Assembly (NCBI GenBank): GCA_041919675.1
Contig: JAYRTJ010000146.1
Coordinates: 1-8,059 of the forward strand
Direction of reading: 5' to 3'
DNA length: 8,059 nt
Source: SHVO01 sp041919675
Lineage (GTDB): Bacteria; Pseudomonadota; Alphaproteobacteria; Rhodospirillales; Rhodospirillaceae
Made by a program: the position numbers and the translations under genes. Shown here in pieces: positions 6,831-8,059 of the stretch. The notes under the pieces are model-generated. The model was not told the origin of the DNA, made no database searches, and was given only the letters and a program-made list of their open reading frames with translations. How positions within the stretch are numbered: the stretch's first letter is position 1; every line of letters starts with the position of its first letter.

Positions 6831-7859
6831 ATGAGCGGGTCCATTCCGCGGTCTAGCAAAGGCCGTATTTTTTCCGGCATTCAGCCTACGGGCAATCTCC
6901 ACCTCGGCAACTATATCGGCGCGATCCGTAACTGGGTCGCGATGCAGAAGGACTATGAATGTCTGTTCTGCGTCGTCGATCTGCACGCCGTCACGGTGTG
7001 GCAGGATCCGGCCGCGCTGCGCCGCGCCACGCGCGAAGTCGCCGCCGGCATGATCGCCTCGGGCGTGGATCCCGAGAACAACATCCTCTTCGTGCAAAGC
7101 CATGTGTCGGGTCACGCCGAACTGGCCTGGGTGTTCAACTGCGTCGCCCGTCTCGGCTGGCTGAACCGCATGACCCAGTTCAAGGACAAGGCCGGCAAGA
7201 ACCGCGAGAACGCGTCCGCGGGGCTTTACGTCTATCCGAACCTCATGGCCGCCGACATTCTGCTCTACAAGGGCACCCACGTTCCGGTGGGTGAAGACCA
7301 GAAACAGCATGTCGAGCTCGCGCGCGACATCGCCCAGAAGTTCAACAATGATTCTGGCGTGAATCTCTTCCCGCTGCCCGAGCCCGTGATCCAGGGCGTG
7401 GGCACGCGCGTCATGTCCTTGCGCGATGGGTCCCGCAAAATGTCGAAGTCCGAACCCTCGGAATTCGGCGTGATCTATATGACCGATACGGCCGAGGCGA
7501 TCCGCGACAAGATCAAGCGGGCCACCACGGACCCGAACCTCTTGCCGGATTCGGTGGCGGGCCTCGCGGGACGGGCCGAAGCGGCCAACCTCCTCAGCAT
7601 CTACGCCGCCCTCACGGGCCGCACGCTGGAAGAGGCCGTCGCCGAGACCGCCGGTCAGCAGTTCAGCCAGTTCAAGGCCACCCTGGCCGATGCGGCCGTG
7701 GCCGCCCTCGGTCCCATCAACGCCGAAATGAAGCGCCTGATGGACCACCCGGACGAGATCGACCGGTTCCTGAAGCGGGGGGCCGAGAAGGCCCGGGACC
7801 TGGCGGCGCCGGTCCTCAAAGAGGTCTACGACGCCATCGGCTTCCTGCCGCGCACGTGA
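6831..7859 (+). CDS. trpS: Tryptophanyl-tRNA synthetase
   Basis: This class Ic aminoacyl-tRNA synthetase activates tryptophan with ATP and charges tRNA-Trp in the cytoplasm. The 342 residues match the family (E. coli 334). After a short polar N-terminus (MSGSIPRSSKG) comes RIFSGIQPTGNLHLGNY, in which H24-L-G-N27 is the HIGH-class motif. The MAAD motif places D142 at the position of the indole-binding aspartate known from Geobacillus TrpS. A GEDQ motif lies at 154-157, and the catalytic loop is K203-MSKS (GSRKMSKSEPSE). The C-terminal helical domain that recognises the anticodon looks complete and ends in LKEVYDAIGFLPRT. The start is supported by GAGGG 7 nt upstream. The gene follows murJ by 96 bp with a hairpin-rich leader, so it could be read through from murJ or have its own control. 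It is convergent with the partial gene at the right edge. Confidence 0.98.
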   Translation: MSGSIPRSSKGRIFSGIQPTGNLHLGNYIGAIRNWVAMQKDYECLFCVVDLHAVTVWQDPAALRRATREVAAGMIASGVDPENNILFVQSHVSGHAELAWVFNCVARLGWLNRMTQFKDKAGKNRENASAGLYVYPNLMAADILLYKGTHVPVGEDQKQHVELARDIAQKFNNDSGVNLFPLPEPVIQGVGTRVMSLRDGSRKMSKSEPSEFGVIYMTDTAEAIRDKIKRATTDPNLLPDSVAGLAGRAEAANLLSIYAALTGRTLEEAVAETAGQQFSQFKATLADAAVAALGPINAEMKRLMDHPDEIDRFLKRGAEKARDLAAPVLKEVYDAIGFLPRT

Positions 7860-7874
7860 CATCCGCCTACTTTA

Positions 7875-7909
7875 CCCTCTCCCATCGGGAGAGGGGGATC
7901 GGGGTTTTT
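7875..7909 (+). terminator. Hairpin plus T-run after trpS; also resembles a dispersed intergenic repeat
   Basis: CCCTCTCCC (7875-7883) and GGGAGAGGG (7887-7895) form a perfect 9-bp GC-rich stem with an ATC loop, 15 nt after the trpS stop. A TTTTT run comes at 7905-7909, but a GGATCGGGG spacer separates it from the stem, which is longer than in a classical intrinsic terminator. An alternative fold pairing CCCATC (7881-7886) with GATCGGG (7897-7903, one bulged C) brings the stem next to the T-run. The CCCTCTCCC/GGGAGAGGG core resembles intergenic repeats found in many copies in GC-rich proteobacterial genomes, so it may be a repeat unit doing duty as a terminator. Confidence 0.55.
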
Positions 7910-7928
7910 AAGTTATTGATTTCATTTA

Positions 7929-7980
7929 TTTTGCTGCACCTCATGTTGCAGCATTTGCTGCAGCATGAAGCGCAGCAAAA
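7929..7980. repeat. 52-bp near-perfect palindrome in the convergent gap
   Basis: The outer arms TTTTGCTGC (7929-7937) and GCAGCAAAA (7972-7980) pair perfectly over 9 bp. A 3x3 internal loop follows (ACC against AGC). The inner arms 7941-7952 and 7957-7968 then pair over 12 positions with one G-U, closing on a 4-nt ATTT loop. A total of 21 pairs in 52 bp is far beyond what short chance hairpins give. It lies between the 3' ends of trpS and the minus-strand gene and is nearly symmetrical, so it could fold in transcripts from either side. GCTGCA/TGCAGC words recur four times within it, which could also reflect protein-binding half-sites. Confidence 0.7.
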
Positions 7981-8010
7981 CCGGCCCGGCTAGGCCTTCT
8001 TCAGCCGGGC
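7977..8010 (-). terminator. Terminator-like hairpin for the minus-strand gene
   Basis: Read on the minus strand, GCCCGGCT (plus 8010-8003), an 11-nt loop and AGCCGGGC (plus 7991-7984) form an 8-bp GC-rich stem, followed by CGG and then TTTT (plus 7980-7977). This is a recognisable intrinsic-terminator layout with a short T-run. It overlaps the last codons and the stop codon of the minus-strand reading frame, and the T-run is shared with the outer arm of the neighbouring palindrome. Confidence 0.5.
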
Positions 8011-8059
8011 TTTGAGCTTGTCGCCCAATTTATCCATGGTCGCCGACCACTGCGCCCGG
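7990..8059 (-). CDS. 3' end of an unidentified minus-strand gene (partial)
   Basis: On the minus strand the frame is open from the window edge and ends at TAG (plus 7992-7990). The 22 visible codons read RAQWSATMDKLGDKLKARLKKA, a probable amphipathic helix with a basic Lys/Arg/Ala tail. About 19 of the 22 third positions are G or C, as in the neighbouring genes, and a terminator-like hairpin sits at its end; these are the reasons for calling it coding. The ATG inside it (plus 8037-8035) is unlikely to be the start because the frame continues upstream without a stop. The fragment is too short to assign a family and I give no function. Confidence 0.42.
   Translation of the reverse strand, partial: RAQWSATMDKLGDKLKARLKKA

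Noticed and set aside
6771..7862. 363-codon open frame on the minus strand opposite trpS
   Set aside because: A shadow of trpS; no family resemblance, while TrpS is complete on the plus strand.
7929..7980. Integron attC site or phage attachment site
   Set aside because: The palindrome lacks the GTTRRRY/RYYYAAC core arrangement and the extrahelical bases of attC. No integrase, cassette or tRNA gene is nearby.
8036..8059. ATG at 8036 opening a plus-strand gene
   Set aside because: No ribosome binding site precedes it, and the minus-strand frame has a stronger G/C third-position pattern plus a terminator-like hairpin at its end.
1..8059. A new multi-gene system, defence island or mobile element
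   Set aside because: Four of the six genes are standard core genes, with uniform composition and no transposase, integrase, direct-repeat array or cluster of unknown genes. Only one small complete ORF is unassigned.

Overview
The window is GC-rich (roughly mid-60s percent by eye, with strong G/C preference at third codon positions). It reads as a housekeeping stretch of an alphaproteobacterial chromosome. The assignment rests on the gene order mutS - (small ORF) - glnD - murJ - trpS, a neighbourhood familiar from alphaproteobacteria, and on the sequence character of GlnD, MurJ and TrpS. I cannot name a genus from sequence alone.

Layout, left to right. (1) Bases 1-1841 (+) hold the C-terminal two thirds of MutS, cut by the window edge. 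(2) Bases 1876-2271 (+) encode a 131-residue protein of unknown function with two predicted membrane helices, preceded by an extended -10 promoter-like element so close to the ATG that the transcript could be leaderless. (3) Bases 2335-5130 (+) are glnD, the bifunctional PII uridylyltransferase/uridylyl-removing enzyme, with a TTG start. (4) Bases 5151-6734 (+) are murJ, the lipid II flippase, 20 bp after glnD and with a clear ribosome binding site. (5) A 96-bp gap with three small consecutive hairpins leads to trpS at 6831-7859 (+), tryptophanyl-tRNA synthetase. (6) A 130-bp convergent gap holds a 9-bp perfect GC-rich hairpin followed by TTTTT, then a 52-bp near-perfect palindrome, then a terminator-like hairpin oriented for the opposite strand. 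(7) The last 70 bases look like the 3' end of a minus-strand gene whose product I do not recognise.

The genes do not form one pathway: mutS serves mismatch repair, glnD nitrogen sensing, murJ peptidoglycan precursor export and trpS translation. All are core functions. I find no phage, IS, CRISPR, toxin-antitoxin or defence genes, and no evidence of a new multi-gene system. What merits a second look is non-coding or small: the possible leaderless promoter and uncharacterised membrane protein between mutS and glnD, the structured trpS leader, and the dense set of inverted repeats in the convergent gap.
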